DNA from: an uncultured Lachnospiraceae bacterium
Lineage (GTDB): Bacteria; Bacillota; Clostridia; Lachnospirales; Lachnospiraceae
Reading direction: 5' to 3'
NCBI GenBank assembly: GCA_910578605.1
Contig: CAJTQG010000018.1
Span: 45,252 to 53,067, forward strand
Length of the DNA: 7,816 nt
Shown here: piece after piece, positions 7,062-7,816 of the stretch
Layout of the letters: each line of letters begins with the position of its first letter
Position numbering within the stretch: the stretch's first letter is position 1
The notes under the pieces: model-generated
Seen by the model: the letters and a program-made list of their open reading frames with translations, nothing else
The model's database searches: none
Told to the model about the DNA's origin: nothing
Translations under genes and position numbers: made by a program

Positions 7062-7340
7062 ATGAATGTTTTAGATATTTTTAAGAAAAATAATTCTTCA
7101 GGAAATGTAGCAAAGGACCGCTTAAAGCTTTTGTTAGTCTCCGATAGAGCAAGCTGCTCACCGGAAATTATGGAAATGATTAAAAATGATATGATTGCTG
7201 TGATAGCAAAATATATGGAAATTGACGGTAGCGGTTTGGACATTCAAATTACTCAGACGAAAGAAAACGGCATGGAGATACCGGCATTGGTAGCCAACAT
7301 TCCTATTCTGCAAATAAAGCATATGGAGGCAGAGGGATAA
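7062..7340 (+). CDS. minE: Cell division topological specificity factor MinE
   Basis: The partner that triggers MinD ATP hydrolysis and drives its release from the membrane, giving MinD oscillation or restricted patterns. At 92 residues it is close to the 88 of E. coli MinE. Residues 1-9 (MNVLDIFKK) form the amphipathic membrane-targeting segment. About 13-26 (SGNVAKDRLKLLLV) match the MinD-contact region, equivalent to E. coli NIAKERLQIIV. About 34-54 form the dimerisation helix, including MIAVIAKYMEID, followed by beta strands (DIQITQ, MEIPALVANIPI). Start chosen on the ribosome site at 7046-7051 and alignment with the family N-terminus. Presence of a complete MinE beside MinD implies that a MinDE cycle operates even though minC is not at this locus. 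Confidence 0.95.
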   Translation: MNVLDIFKKNNSSGNVAKDRLKLLLVSDRASCSPEIMEMIKNDMIAVIAKYMEIDGSGLDIQITQTKENGMEIPALVANIPILQIKHMEAEG

Positions 7341-7407
7341 GTATTTCCAGTTACACATAACAGTGAAAGGTAAATTTCTGCTTTTTATTGTTTAGGAAAG
7401 GACGCTT

Positions 7408-7816
7408 ATGAAAAACCTGCTTTATCTATTAAAAAACTATCGGTATAGAAATTTGAATTTCCGTCTCCTACTGTGGGTATACGGTCTTACCATTTTGGGC
7501 ATCAATGTCATACATAGTGCTAGTTCAGAGGTTGACTACAGCGGAAAACAGATTAGCGGACTTGTTCTCGGTACTATAGTACTAATTATTTGTACTTTAA
7601 TTGATTACAAATTTGTGTTAAAATTTTATTGGGTAATTTATGCTGTAAACTTACTATTTTTGTTAGCAGTTCCATTGTTTGGCGAGGTACACATGGGTGC
7701 AAAACGCTGGATTAATGTGGGAATACAGATTCAGCCGTCCGAACTTACAAAAATATTTTTAATTTTATTTATGGCGAAGCTGCTTATGAAATTTAAGGAC
7801 AAAATCAATAAAATTC
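7408..7816 (+). CDS. rodA: RodA/FtsW/SpoVE family glycosyltransferase, 3' end outside window
   Basis: A polytopic SEDS-family peptidoglycan glycosyltransferase that polymerises lipid II. Given the neighbouring mrdA, it is most likely RodA, the partner of PBP2 in the elongasome. The window holds the first 136 codons; the family is usually about 370-420 residues, so about two thirds lie beyond the edge. Hydrophobic segments are seen at about 20-37, 50-65, 72-92 and 114-128. The SEDS-typical GAKRWINVGIQIQPSEL stretch is at 97-113, followed by KIFLILFMAKLL. The start ATG follows AAAGGA (7397-7402) with a 5-base spacing, 67 bases after minE. FtsW or SpoVE is possible by sequence class, but the gene context favours RodA. 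Confidence 0.9.
   Translation, partial: MKNLLYLLKNYRYRNLNFRLLLWVYGLTILGINVIHSASSEVDYSGKQISGLVLGTIVLIICTLIDYKFVLKFYWVIYAVNLLFLLAVPLFGEVHMGAKRWINVGIQIQPSELTKIFLILFMAKLLMKFKDKINKI

Noticed and set aside
6887..7243. 118-codon minus-strand open frame across the minD-minE junction
   Set aside because: It runs antisense through clear minD and minE codons, has low-complexity Phe/Ile-rich composition and matches no family I know; it is a shadow frame.

Overview
The window is one gene-dense, all-plus-strand block of a low-GC Firmicute. The gene order (radC, mreB, mreC, mreD, mrdA, minD, minE, rodA), the AT-rich codon use with strong GGAGG-type ribosome sites, and the unusually long PBP2 all point to a Clostridia relative, most likely Lachnospiraceae. 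That placement is an inference from gene order and protein style; no 16S or marker search was possible.

Layout. Positions 1-683 hold radC, whose true start may lie just outside the window. Positions 727-3203 hold mreB, mreC and mreD. The mreD stop overlaps the mrdA start by four bases (ATGA). mrdA (3200-6067) encodes a 955-residue class B penicillin-binding protein. A 113-base gap (6068-6180) follows, then minD (6181-6978), minE (7062-7340) and the 5' part of a rodA/ftsW-type gene (7408 to the window end). Gaps between the genes are 24-113 bases. None contains a convincing rho-independent terminator, so a single operon or overlapping transcripts is the simplest reading. No stretch over 300 bases lacks a gene, and I see no tRNA, rRNA, CRISPR array, insertion sequence or phage gene.

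How the genes work together. MreB, MreC, MreD, PBP2 (transpeptidase) and RodA (glycosyltransferase) form the elongasome that builds the lateral wall. MinD and MinE place the division site. Linking lateral growth to septum placement in one locus is a known arrangement in Clostridia. RadC is a common upstream neighbour of mreB and is not known to be part of the wall machine.

Points worth a second look. (1) The MreB paralogue has Lys and Asn where actin-family ATPases carry the catalytic Glu and Asp, so it may not hydrolyse ATP. (2) PBP2 carries an insertion of roughly 240 residues at the start of its transpeptidase domain. (3) minC, usually found directly before minD, is absent. (4) The gap where minC would be expected holds a small open frame with a ribosome site and interleaved inverted repeats reaching almost to the minD ribosome site. 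These are variations on a known locus rather than a clear new system.
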